Part shown: positions 38,670 to 47,103 of the stretch, in pieces
How positions within the stretch are numbered: the stretch's first letter is position 1
How the letters are laid out: each line of letters starts with the position of its first letter
Origin: Coxiellaceae bacterium
Lineage (GTDB): Bacteria; Pseudomonadota; Gammaproteobacteria; Comchoanobacterales; Comchoanobacteraceae
Direction of reading: 5' to 3'
DNA length: 64,000 nt
Assembly (NCBI GenBank): GCA_902603055.1
Contig: CACKTD010000002.1
Coordinates: 62,001 to 126,000 of the forward strand
The notes under the pieces: generated by a model
What the model saw: only the letters and a program-made list of their open reading frames with translations
The model's database searches: none
What the model was told of the DNA's origin: nothing
Position numbers and translations under genes: made by a program

Positions 38670-39413
38670 ATGCTAGATAAAAATTGGATTAGGGCAGAGT
38701 ATTGGTTTAGATTATGTGAAAACAATGTAGTAAACCTTCTGATTGGTTCAATTGTTATTTTGCTTGCCTCGATGACATTTAGCCTCTATTTATCTCCTAT
38801 TGATTATCAACAGGGCACAATCTACAGAATCCTTTATGTACATGTTCCTGCCAGTGTGCTTTCGTTAGCACTCTATTGTCTATTAGCAATCACCTCATTG
38901 ACTTTCTTAACAACGCACATTAGCGTATTTGATCTTTTTTCAAATGCAATTGCACGAGTTGGTGCATTATTCACGATGATATCAATATTTACTGGTGCTA
39001 TGTGGGGTAAACCAACTTGGGGTACATGGTGGATTTGGGATGCAAGACTAACATCTCAATTTTTACTGTTCTCTATTTATTTAATTTATATTATTGGGAA
39101 AAACAGCATCGTATCTGCCCAAAAAGCGCGTGTATATTTTGCTGTATTTGCAATCATTGGGCTAATAGATATACCAATTATTCATTTTTCTGTTGAGTGG
39201 TGGCAGACCCTTCACCAAGCTCCTACAGTATTAAAATTCAGTAAGCCAAGTATGGATCCCAAAATGCTGTGGATATTAATTATAAATTTAATTTCTTATT
39301 TCTTTTTTGCAATTACACTAATTTTACTTGCCTTGCATCGAGAACTTTATCTTAATTGCCGACATAAAAAATGGTTTACTGAATGTTTACAGCTGATACC
39401 TACCTCTATTTGA
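38670..39413 (+). CDS. ccmC: Heme exporter protein CcmC
   Basis: CcmC is an inner-membrane protein that presents heme to CcmE in cytochrome c maturation. The 247 residues have six hydrophobic segments and the diagnostic tryptophan-rich loop GTWWIWDARLTS on the periplasmic side, with flanking His residues (YVHVPAS and the later VEWWQTLHQ). The gene overlaps ccmD by 31 bases. The usual upstream ccmA and ccmB are not here; an SDR gene takes their place. Confidence 0.96.
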   Translation: MLDKNWIRAEYWFRLCENNVVNLLIGSIVILLASMTFSLYLSPIDYQQGTIYRILYVHVPASVLSLALYCLLAITSLTFLTTHISVFDLFSNAIARVGALFTMISIFTGAMWGKPTWGTWWIWDARLTSQFLLFSIYLIYIIGKNSIVSAQKARVYFAVFAIIGLIDIPIIHFSVEWWQTLHQAPTVLKFSKPSMDPKMLWILIINLISYFFFAITLILLALHRELYLNCRHKKWFTECLQLIPTSI

Positions 39414-39508
39414 CTTTTTTAGGTGTTTTGATGATTTTGGGTGGATTTATTGCCAATGAAATAAATGGTGTTCGTCAAATTAGGAAAAATTATAATGCAG
39501 ATGAATGA
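39383..39508 (+). CDS. ccmD: Heme exporter protein CcmD (short)
   Basis: CcmD is a small membrane protein that stabilises the CcmABC-CcmE complex. This 41-residue frame reads MFTADTYLYLTFLGVLMILG, a single membrane helix, then a basic cytoplasmic tail NGVRQIRKNYNADE, the normal CcmD plan. It starts inside the end of ccmC and its stop overlaps the ccmE ATG. It is too short for standard ORF length cut-offs; identification rests on size, topology and position between ccmC and ccmE. Confidence 0.85.
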   Translation: MFTADTYLYLTFLGVLMILGGFIANEINGVRQIRKNYNADE

Positions 39509-39899
39509 AAAGGTGCAACGAAGATTGATTCTTGTCATTATTCAGGGAGTTGTTTTTTTAACAGGTTTTTATCTTGTATGTAGTTCATTAAAGCAGAATC
39601 TTAATATTTATATTGAACCTTCGCAAGTGACGTCTGAAATTCTAAATTCAAATGCAGTTGTACGAATTGGTGGTTTAGTTAAAGCAAAATCACTTACTAA
39701 TAATGCAGATCAAACTCAATTCACAATTACTGATTTAAAAAATTGTATCCATGTAAAATTTTCTGGAGTCTTGCCTGGTTTATTTAAGGAAGGTCAAGGT
39801 GCAATTGTTGAAGGGAAATTTAGTTCTGCAAATGAATTCGTTGCAACAAATGTTCTAGCAAAGCATGACGAAAATTATAAACCCCCCAGTTCAGTATGA
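39501..39899 (+). CDS. ccmE: Cytochrome c-type biogenesis protein CcmE
   Basis: CcmE is a periplasmic heme chaperone that binds heme covalently and passes it to CcmF. The 132 residues have one N-terminal membrane anchor (about 9-27), a beta-barrel domain with FTITDLKNCIHVKFSGVLP, and the heme-binding histidine in VLAKHDENYKPP. I chose the ATG at 39501, which overlaps the ccmD stop; a GTG at 39465 would add 12 unrelated residues. It overlaps ccmF by four bases. Confidence 0.95.
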   Translation: MNEKVQRRLILVIIQGVVFLTGFYLVCSSLKQNLNIYIEPSQVTSEILNSNAVVRIGGLVKAKSLTNNADQTQFTITDLKNCIHVKFSGVLPGLFKEGQGAIVEGKFSSANEFVATNVLAKHDENYKPPSSV

Positions 39900-41761
39900 T
39901 TTTTATTGTTCTCATAGGTATATTATCCTTAATTTTTGCAGCATTATCTAATGTTGCTCTAATCGGTCATTATGTCTTTTTAAAAGACCGATATTTATTT
40001 AATTTTTCGTTTTGGTTACATGGTTTAGTCGTGGCAATCATGATGAGTTTTTTCTCATTAATAACATTATTTGTAAATGATGTTTTTCAAGTTAAATACG
40101 TTGCACTACACTCTAACACTAAATTACCAATGGTCTACAAGATTTGCGCGCTTTGGGGTGGCCATGAGGGCTCATTTTTACTTTGGTTAACGTTATTGTC
40201 TCTATGGACTATTGGTGTTTGGTATCATATGAAAAATTTGATGCCAAAATATAAAATGCGTGTTGTAATTATATTAACTTTTATCAATCTAACTTTTTGT
40301 CTCTTTATAATTTTAACCTCGAATCCATTTTTAATGCTGGTTCGTGTTCCAGTGGAAGGAATTGATCTGAATCCATTATTACAAGATCCAGGCATGATTG
40401 CCCATCCACCAATTTTGTATATGGGATATGTTGGTTTTGCCATTACATATGCAGCTGTTATTGCTGGTATGTTTGATAAGTCAAAAGAAGCAACATGGAT
40501 CCAGTATGCGCGACAATGGCATCTACTAGGGTGGGTGATGATGACTATCGGTATTGTACTTGGAAGTCATTGGGCTTATAGAGAGTTAGGATGGGGCGGA
40601 TGGTGGTTTTGGGATCCAGTTGAAAATGCATCCTTTATGCCTTGGTTGATTGGGACCGCGCTCTTGCATTCAATGATGGTTTTAAAAACAGATGTTCGCT
40701 TTTTAAATTGGGTAGCAATTTTAGCAATTTTTGGCTTTTCACTAAGTCTTTTAGGTACTTTTTTAGTAAGATCTGGGATTTTAATATCTGTTCATTCTTT
40801 TGCAGCAGATCCATTACGAGGTGTATATTTATTAATGTTTTTTGCATTTACTATCATGGGTTCTTTAAGCTTGTTATTCTTTGCTAAAAGATCAACATAT
40901 GTTTCTTCTAATCAGTTCCAATACAGTGATTTTTTTATTATAAACAATGTGTTATTCATTGCCGCTATGCTTATTGTACTATTGGGAACGATTTACCCTC
41001 TAATACATTGGGTGATTTTTTCTAAGGTGATATCAGTTGGACCACCATACTTTAACAAAGTTTTAGCACCAATCGTATTTTTAATGATGTTGTTTATGAG
41101 CCTTGCAATGCAGACTGATTATAAGAAAATTAGTATTAATTTCAAAACTCATATTAAGTATATAGGTGTTGCTTGTACATTGGCCATTATCATTGTTTAT
41201 GCTTGGGTATCTGAGATTCGTATTGTTCCAGTTTTTTTACTCCTTTTCCCTTTTTGGTTGTTATTATCTCACTGGGCCTATTTTACGGGTTATAAAAAAA
41301 TGAAATTGCCGCTGTTAGTTGCACATTTTGGCCTAGTAATATCTACTTTTGGCATTGTAATGGATACGCAATTTTCGAGTGAAAAACTAATTTCATTTAA
41401 ACTGAATGAAACTGTTATGACAAATAATGATTTGAAAATCAAATGGGATTTTGCTTTACCAATTAAAGCCCCAAATTACACTGGGTTTAAAGCATGGTTT
41501 TCACTTGCAAGAGATAATCATAGGGTTGGTCATATTATTCCTGAATATAGAATTTATTTTGCAAATAAGACGGTATTACCGCATGCTGGAATTATGCAGA
41601 TGTGGTGGGGAGATTATCATCTTAATATTGGACAAAAGCTTGATGATGGATCGTGGATGATCCGTTTTCAAGAAAAGCCATTTGTTAGATTCATTTGGTA
41701 TGGAGGAATTATGATGGCTATTGGGGGCTTATTAGCGCTATTAAGGCGGAAAGAATCATGA
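39896..41761 (+). CDS. ccmF: Cytochrome c heme lyase subunit CcmF
   Basis: CcmF is the large membrane subunit that ligates heme to apocytochrome c CxxCH motifs. The 621 residues (E. coli 647) have around 14 hydrophobic segments, WGGHEGSFLLWLTLLSLWT near the N-terminus and the WWD-type periplasmic motif GWGGWWFWDPVENAS near 235-249. It overlaps ccmE by four bases and ccmG by four bases (ATGA). Confidence 0.97.
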   Translation: MIFIVLIGILSLIFAALSNVALIGHYVFLKDRYLFNFSFWLHGLVVAIMMSFFSLITLFVNDVFQVKYVALHSNTKLPMVYKICALWGGHEGSFLLWLTLLSLWTIGVWYHMKNLMPKYKMRVVIILTFINLTFCLFIILTSNPFLMLVRVPVEGIDLNPLLQDPGMIAHPPILYMGYVGFAITYAAVIAGMFDKSKEATWIQYARQWHLLGWVMMTIGIVLGSHWAYRELGWGGWWFWDPVENASFMPWLIGTALLHSMMVLKTDVRFLNWVAILAIFGFSLSLLGTFLVRSGILISVHSFAADPLRGVYLLMFFAFTIMGSLSLLFFAKRSTYVSSNQFQYSDFFIINNVLFIAAMLIVLLGTIYPLIHWVIFSKVISVGPPYFNKVLAPIVFLMMLFMSLAMQTDYKKISINFKTHIKYIGVACTLAIIIVYAWVSEIRIVPVFLLLFPFWLLLSHWAYFTGYKKMKLPLLVAHFGLVISTFGIVMDTQFSSEKLISFKLNETVMTNNDLKIKWDFALPIKAPNYTGFKAWFSLARDNHRVGHIIPEYRIYFANKTVLPHAGIMQMWWGDYHLNIGQKLDDGSWMIRFQEKPFVRFIWYGGIMMAIGGLLALLRRKES

Positions 41762-42291
41762 GATATTTTTTCATCATCCCATTGCTATCAATTTGCTTAA
41801 GTTTGATTGTAATTTTTAAATTATCTTTGGACCGTGAACCCGTGATTATTAATTCATCAATAGTTAATGCACCACTGCCAGATTTTAGTTCAATGGATTT
41901 ACTACACCCAAACAAAAATGTTACCAAGGTGGATTTGTTGGGTAAACCTTATTTGATTCATATATGGGCAACTTGGTGTAGTGTATGTATTGATGAACAT
42001 AGGGTTTTATTAGAAAGACAATCACAACATCCATTTGAGTTGGTGGGCGTTTTGTATAGCGATCATGCAGATCAGGTGCTTCAGTGGCTTTCTGTCAATG
42101 GCAATCCATATACTAAATTGCTTGATGATCCTAAGGGTGGCCTTATAATAAATATGGGTGCATATGGAACACCTGAAACCTATTTAATCGATAAGAATGG
42201 TTTTGTGGTTGAGCGCTTTATCGGACATATTTCTGATGAAGATTGGAATAACAAAGTAATATTGGAATTAGATCGTGATAAAAACAGTTGA
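41758..42291 (+). CDS. ccmG: Thiol:disulfide interchange protein CcmG/DsbE
   Basis: CcmG is a membrane-anchored periplasmic thioredoxin-like reductant that keeps the cysteines of apocytochrome c reduced. The 177 residues have an N-terminal anchor (about 1-22) and the active site WATWCSVC, in place of the common WCxxC with Pro or Thr. GTPETYLID near the C-terminus contains the cis-proline region typical of this fold. I chose the ATG at 41758, overlapping the ccmF stop; a longer reading begins inside ccmF. It overlaps the oxygenase gene by 17 bases. No ccmH follows. Confidence 0.94.
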   Translation: MRYFFIIPLLSICLSLIVIFKLSLDREPVIINSSIVNAPLPDFSSMDLLHPNKNVTKVDLLGKPYLIHIWATWCSVCIDEHRVLLERQSQHPFELVGVLYSDHADQVLQWLSVNGNPYTKLLDDPKGGLIINMGAYGTPETYLIDKNGFVVERFIGHISDEDWNNKVILELDRDKNS

Positions 42292-43105
42292 TTTATTAGA
42301 ATCAGGAGTGAGTGAAAAACTTGTAGAATCATTTAGAGATACAGGGTTTGCTATCATTGAAAATGCAAGTATCAATTATGATGTGATTAAAAATTGCTAC
42401 AAGGCTTGGCAGGGTTATTTTGAAAGTCCAGATAAAAATTATTTATACGATCAAACAACAGGGGCAGGTTGGGTTACGTTAGATCGTTCTGAAAAAGCAA
42501 AAGGTGCTAGCGTTACTGATATGAAAGAATTTTATCATTTTTATTATGATCGCCCGTGCCCAGAACCACTACGTGATATTACTTCACAGACTTTTGAGCA
42601 ATTATTTAAATTGGCATCAAGTATTTTGATTATGCTTGAGAGTGCATGTCCTGAAGAAATCCGTTCAAAATTATCTAGGCCATTAGAAGCTATGATTTCT
42701 AGACAAAATACATTGTTTAGAATCATTCACTACCCACCTATGGGCCAGTGTTTTAAACCAAAGGCATTACGAGCTGCACCTCATGAGGATATTAACCTGA
42801 TTACCATCTTGCCTGCAGATACTGCTGAAGGTCTTGAGGTGCTTGATCAACAAAACAATTGGGTTCCAATTAAATTTAAACCCAATCAATGTGTTTTAAA
42901 CATTGGTGATATGCTTCAAGAATGCACAGATGGTTATTTTAAATCAACTAAACATCGAGTTGTAAATCCAGAAGACAAGGACGAATCTAGATACTCTATG
43001 CCTTTGTTTTTGCATCCACATGATGACGTCGTTTTATCTAAGCGGTACATTGCACGAGAGTATCTTAGTGAGCGATTAAAAGAAATAGGGCTTGAAAAAG
43101 CCTAA
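42275..43105 (+). CDS. 2-oxoglutarate/Fe(II)-dependent oxygenase (isopenicillin N synthase family)
   Basis: The 276-residue protein has the C-terminal 2OG-Fe(II) oxygenase core. The iron ligands are visible as HED in APHEDINLITILP and the distal His in STKHRVVNP, and the 2OG-binding Arg-x-Ser is in RYSMPLFLHP. The N-terminal FRDTGFAIIENA is the DIOX_N pattern of the isopenicillin N synthase-like group. The substrate is unknown; there are no biosynthetic neighbours. It starts at a GTG overlapping ccmG by 17 bases, taking the place where ccmH usually sits. tRNA-Leu on the other strand lies three bases downstream. Confidence 0.9.
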   Translation: MIKTVDLLESGVSEKLVESFRDTGFAIIENASINYDVIKNCYKAWQGYFESPDKNYLYDQTTGAGWVTLDRSEKAKGASVTDMKEFYHFYYDRPCPEPLRDITSQTFEQLFKLASSILIMLESACPEEIRSKLSRPLEAMISRQNTLFRIIHYPPMGQCFKPKALRAAPHEDINLITILPADTAEGLEVLDQQNNWVPIKFKPNQCVLNIGDMLQECTDGYFKSTKHRVVNPEDKDESRYSMPLFLHPHDDVVLSKRYIAREYLSERLKEIGLEKA

Positions 43106-43108
43106 ATC

Positions 43109-43192
43109 TACCGAGGGTCGGACTCGAACCGACACGGTGTTGCCACCACCAGATTTTGAGTCTGGCGCGTCTACCAGTTTCGCCACCCCGGC
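43109..43192 (-). tRNA. tRNA-Leu (CAA)
   Basis: Read on the minus strand, the acceptor GCCGGGG pairs with CCTCGGT (G-T wobbles), the anticodon stem CCAGA/TCTGG encloses CTCAAAA, giving CAA, and a long variable arm marks a class II tRNA. The T-arm is GTCGG-TTCGAGT-CCGAC. CCA is not encoded. Confidence 0.95.
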
Positions 43193-43260
43193 TTAAGTTT
43201 AAAATATAATGAATCGTGGGGAGAATTTCAATCTAAAACTGAGTTTGTATGACACTTTCT

Positions 43261-44397
43261 TTATTTACATAAATTGCGAGCAACTATCATTCTTCTAATT
43301 TCTGTTGTTCCACCACCTATATCATAAAGTTTGGCATCTCTGAATAATCTTCCCATAGGGTATTCGTTAGTATAGCCATTGCCACCAAAAATTTGGATTC
43401 CATCGAGTGTAGATTGTACAGCTGCTTCACTACAGCATAGGTAGAGGCTAGCTGCTTCAGTTTGATTTAAGGTACCATTGTCGGCTTGTTTGCAAACTTG
43501 TTCCAAAAAGGATTGTGATGAACGATATCGTGTATAAATATCTGCAATTTTCCCTTGAATGAGTTGAAAGTGGGAAATAGGTTTTCCAAACTGAATTCGG
43601 GTGTTTGCATAATCAATTACAAGGTCTAAAACTCGTTTTTGAATACCTACTGGGCCTGCAGATAAAATTAATCGCTCATAATCAAGACCAGTCATTAATA
43701 TCGATATTCCCTCATTTAGATTGCCCAATATATTCTCTGGACTTACTTTTACATTTTGAAATGTAAGATTACAGGTGTTAGAACCTCGCATCCCTAATTT
43801 ATCCAGTTTGTCAGAACGAATAAGGCCAGGGCTTTCTGTAGGTACCACAAAAGCTGTTATTCCTTTTGAGCCAAGATTTGGGTCAGTCTTTGCATAAACA
43901 ATAATCCAGTTTGCATCTGGACCATTGGTTGTCCAACATTTTTCACCATTTAAAATGTAATGATTATTTTCGAGTCGTGCTGTTAATTTCATAGATAATG
44001 CATCGGATCCTGAATGTGGTTCACTCATTGCTAATGCACCTATTGCATTGCCATTAATCAAATCACTTAGGCACTTGTCTTGAAGCTTTTTAGAAGCATG
44101 AACTGCTATTTGATTGACACATAAATTAGAGTGAGCTGCGTAGCTTAAACCTATCGATGCACTTGCATAGCTAATTTGTTGCATGATTTTAGCATGAGTT
44201 GAATAATTTGAACCTATTCCCCCAAATTCGATTGGTGCTGTTATACCCAGTAAGCCCATGTTACCCATTTCTACCCATAACTCGTTTGGAAATGAGTTAT
44301 TAAAATCAATTGCATCAGAATAGGGTAATATTCGAGTACTACAAAACTTTTCTACTGTTCTTTCAATTACATCAGAATCAATATCCATGAGCATCAC
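43261..44397 (-). CDS. Acyl-CoA dehydrogenase (isovaleryl-CoA dehydrogenase-like)
   Basis: The flavoprotein oxidises an acyl-CoA to the enoyl-CoA and passes electrons to ETF. The 378 residues follow the family plan: N-terminal helical domain, the LAMSEPHSGSD FAD segment, KCWTTNGPDANW, and the C-terminal helical domain with QIFGGNGYTNEYPMGRLFRDAK. The putative catalytic base is Glu241 in LDYERL, the position used by isovaleryl-CoA dehydrogenase rather than the later loop of medium-chain enzymes, so branched-chain substrates are likely. No other leucine catabolism genes lie nearby. Start alternatives within the first four residues exist. Confidence 0.9.
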   Translation of the reverse strand: MMLMDIDSDVIERTVEKFCSTRILPYSDAIDFNNSFPNELWVEMGNMGLLGITAPIEFGGIGSNYSTHAKIMQQISYASASIGLSYAAHSNLCVNQIAVHASKKLQDKCLSDLINGNAIGALAMSEPHSGSDALSMKLTARLENNHYILNGEKCWTTNGPDANWIIVYAKTDPNLGSKGITAFVVPTESPGLIRSDKLDKLGMRGSNTCNLTFQNVKVSPENILGNLNEGISILMTGLDYERLILSAGPVGIQKRVLDLVIDYANTRIQFGKPISHFQLIQGKIADIYTRYRSSQSFLEQVCKQADNGTLNQTEAASLYLCCSEAAVQSTLDGIQIFGGNGYTNEYPMGRLFRDAKLYDIGGGTTEIRRMIVARNLCK

Positions 44398-44453
44398 TTT
44401 AGCATCTTTGTCACTTTATTGCATGGGTTATTTAAAGCTGATAATTTATATTT

Positions 44454-45434
44454 ATGTATCGTTATTTTCTATTCTTTTTGTTTATGTTTTCTATATCATT
44501 TGCTAGTTCAATGGATATGATAAAATCCCGTGGGTATCTTAGATGTGGTGTGACTACTGGTTTACCAGGATTCTCATTTAAAGATGATCAAGGTAATTGG
44601 CATGGTTTTGATGTAGATATGTGTAAAGCACTGAGCTTTGTAATTTTTGGTGAGCCTGACAAAACAGAGTTTGTAACGCTAACAAACCAAATGGCCATTA
44701 GCGCTTTAAAGTCGCATCAAGTAGATATTCTTGCAAGGGTAACATCAATTAATTATTCAAGAGATAATATTAAAGGGTTGATTTTTGCAGCAACAGACTA
44801 TATTGACCAACAGGGATTTATGGTAAAATCCGGTAGTTTTAAGATGCCAAATGACCTCAATAATAAAACTATTTGTTTAGTGACAGGTTCAACATCTGAA
44901 TCCAATATAGCCGACTATGCAAATAAACACTCTATTGACATAAAGACGTTAGTATTTGACCATGGTCAATTTGCATTGAGGGCCCTAGAGAGTGGTCGTT
45001 GTGATGTGTTGTCAACAGATCAATCAGCATTGCATATATTAAAGAAAAAGCTTACACATCAAGATGAATATACGATTTTAGACACGGGTATTTCAATTGA
45101 ACCGTTGTCATTAATGATAAGAGATGATGACATATCATGGTTTAAGCTAGTAAGGTGGGTTGTATTTGCACTTATAAAGGCTGAGGAGATTGGGTTTTAT
45201 AAAGAATATAAAGATACTTTAGTTCCACTTAGAAACAACCAAGAACGTATTTTACAACTCAAAAAGTATCGAAATGACTTTAGTAAAGTTAGCTGGGCTT
45301 ACGATTTGATTTTATATATTGGTAATTATGGACAAATTTTTGAACGTAATTTAACTCGACCTTTTGATATCGAACGTGGGAAAAATGCATTAATACGAGA
45401 GGGTGGTGTACTTTATTCTCCTGATTTTAATTGA
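44454..45434 (+). CDS. Amino acid ABC transporter substrate-binding protein (AapJ-like)
   Basis: This periplasmic binding protein of the general/polar amino acid family delivers substrate to the permeases encoded downstream. The 326 residues have a signal peptide (about 1-19), then RGYLRCGVTTGLPGFSFKD and WHGFDVDMCKALSFV, the conserved SBP_bac_3 entry, and ATDYIDQQGFMVK. The pattern is closest to AapJ. It is followed by a small membrane protein and two permease genes. No Shine-Dalgarno precedes the ATG; a TATATT lies directly upstream. Confidence 0.9.
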   Translation: MYRYFLFFLFMFSISFASSMDMIKSRGYLRCGVTTGLPGFSFKDDQGNWHGFDVDMCKALSFVIFGEPDKTEFVTLTNQMAISALKSHQVDILARVTSINYSRDNIKGLIFAATDYIDQQGFMVKSGSFKMPNDLNNKTICLVTGSTSESNIADYANKHSIDIKTLVFDHGQFALRALESGRCDVLSTDQSALHILKKKLTHQDEYTILDTGISIEPLSLMIRDDDISWFKLVRWVVFALIKAEEIGFYKEYKDTLVPLRNNQERILQLKKYRNDFSKVSWAYDLILYIGNYGQIFERNLTRPFDIERGKNALIREGGVLYSPDFN

Positions 45435-45478
45435 TTTTCACATTAATTGATTTAATATGTATATAAAAGAGGTAATCT

Positions 45479-46063
45479 ATGGCAATTGAGAAAACTAAAT
45501 ATCTAGAAGGGTTCTTTGCTTCGCTTAAAAACGATTGTTCTAATTTACATGACATTGCGGATAAATATTATCAACAGCATGTTAAAGAATACAAAGAAGA
45601 GAATTTTGAGGAGCCTGTTAATAAACGAGAGTTTTTGCTTTATTTGAAAACTTGTTTAGAGCGTTTAAATGGTGAGATTTTAAAACCTATTAATGAACGA
45701 GACTCGTTAAAATCGTCCTCAAACTATTTGGAAATAGCAATGGTTTCTGTACTAGAAATGCTTCCTTCAATGTATAATGCTACAACAAAGTTCATTGACG
45801 ATACTATTAATAAACATATCTTATATAAATATGCAATATATGTTGGTTTATTTGTATGTGTAATGCTTTTTCCAGTGTTGTTAATGCTTCCAATAAAACT
45901 GATATTAGATAATTTAACAACCTTTATAATGCTCAGTGGATTTATAATTGTTTTAAATATGGCACGTGATTTCTACAAAGAACAAGTTGATAATATGACA
46001 AGATCAGAAGCAGCCTCTCTAGAGGACCTTTGCTCAAAATTAACTGTTGCCCCGAGTAACTAG
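45479..46063 (+). CDS. Small membrane protein of unknown function inside the amino acid ABC operon
   Basis: I do not recognise this 194-residue protein. A polar helical N-terminal half (1-110) is followed by two hydrophobic segments (about 115-137 and 139-160) and a short charged tail. AGAGGT upstream supports the ATG. It sits between the binding protein and the permease genes of the importer, a position where no component is expected. It may be an accessory subunit or an unrelated insertion. Confidence 0.75.
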   Translation: MAIEKTKYLEGFFASLKNDCSNLHDIADKYYQQHVKEYKEENFEEPVNKREFLLYLKTCLERLNGEILKPINERDSLKSSSNYLEIAMVSVLEMLPSMYNATTKFIDDTINKHILYKYAIYVGLFVCVMLFPVLLMLPIKLILDNLTTFIMLSGFIIVLNMARDFYKEQVDNMTRSEAASLEDLCSKLTVAPSN

Positions 46064-46071
46064 CAGGTTCA

Positions 46072-47103
46072 ATTATAGGCTCTAAAAAATTATTTACCGA
46101 AATTTTTTTCCTTTTATTATTCTTTAGTATTACCTATTTTTTGGTGAACAATTATATTGCTAATAGCACTTATACTCTAAGTTCATTTGATTTTAGTTTT
46201 CTAACAATGCCGATAAAATTGGTTTTAAGTTTTGGTTTTGGTGCTGGAAATACCAAATTATATATTTATGAAGTCTTAATATATGCATTCATAAATACAT
46301 TGATAGTGAGTTGTATTTCGATATTATTTGCGACAATACTCGGATTTATAATTGGACTTATACCAATTTATGGAAAAAATATTCCTATTTCTAGGTTTCC
46401 AAGTATGTATGTTAGTTTATTTAGAAACATACCACTCTATGTTCAAATACTTATCTGGTATTTTGGAGTTTTTTTTCAGTTACCAGATCAACCCATTAGC
46501 TTTGGTTTTTTGGCTATTGATGTTAAGGGATTGTATATTTTCCCAATTAATTTTACATATTGGACTATTTTTGCATTTATTCCGTTGTTAATGTGGAAAA
46601 GAAGTAACTGGTTCATCATTCTTTTTTTATTTCTTTTTTTAGCATCATTGGATGCGAGTACATTGAAAAGTTTTAATGTTGTGAATGAAACTTATTTTTA
46701 TGTTCCTTCTGAATTTATTGCGCTTAGCATTGCATTATCAATTTTTTCAAGCGCATATATTGTTGAAATCATATCATTTGGACTTAAGACGATTCCAAGT
46801 GGACAATTTGAAGCAGCTCAAAGTCTTGGTTTATCGTTTTATACGATGATTAAGGCGGTTCTGTTACCACAATTAATCCCCAAAATAAAACCATTATTAA
46901 CCATCCAATATGTTAATATTTTTAAAAATTCTTCTTTAGGAGCATTAATTGGTTTTCCAGAATTAATGGGTTTATTTAGCGGAACTATATTAAATTACAC
47001 GAATCAAAATTTTGAAGTCATGATAGTGACATTGCTATGTTACTTCGTAATTTGCCAATTAACCTTATTTGTCTTTAATGCAAGTTATGATAAGACGACA
47101 TAA
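46072..47103 (+). CDS. Amino acid ABC transporter permease (AapQ-like), apparent non-AUG start
   Basis: AapQ-type permeases form half of the membrane channel of a polar amino acid importer. The standard reading starts at a TTG at 46141 without a Shine-Dalgarno and lacks the first helix. The frame stays open upstream to a TAA at 46057-46059, and the extra codons encode KKLFTEIFFLLLFFSITYFL, matching the first helix of AapQ proteins. The only plausible starts there are ATT (46072) or ATA (46075), with AGCAGG upstream. From the ATT the protein has 343 residues. The permease EAA loop is seen in FEAAQSLGLSFYTMIKAVLLPQ. The exact start is uncertain. Confidence 0.85.
   Translation: MIGSKKLFTEIFFLLLFFSITYFLVNNYIANSTYTLSSFDFSFLTMPIKLVLSFGFGAGNTKLYIYEVLIYAFINTLIVSCISILFATILGFIIGLIPIYGKNIPISRFPSMYVSLFRNIPLYVQILIWYFGVFFQLPDQPISFGFLAIDVKGLYIFPINFTYWTIFAFIPLLMWKRSNWFIILFLFLFLASLDASTLKSFNVVNETYFYVPSEFIALSIALSIFSSAYIVEIISFGLKTIPSGQFEAAQSLGLSFYTMIKAVLLPQLIPKIKPLLTIQYVNIFKNSSLGALIGFPELMGLFSGTILNYTNQNFEVMIVTLLCYFVICQLTLFVFNASYDKTT

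Noticed and set aside
40635-40887. Frames on both strands within ccmF
   Set aside because: Shadows of ccmF; the WWD-type motif lies in the ccmF frame.
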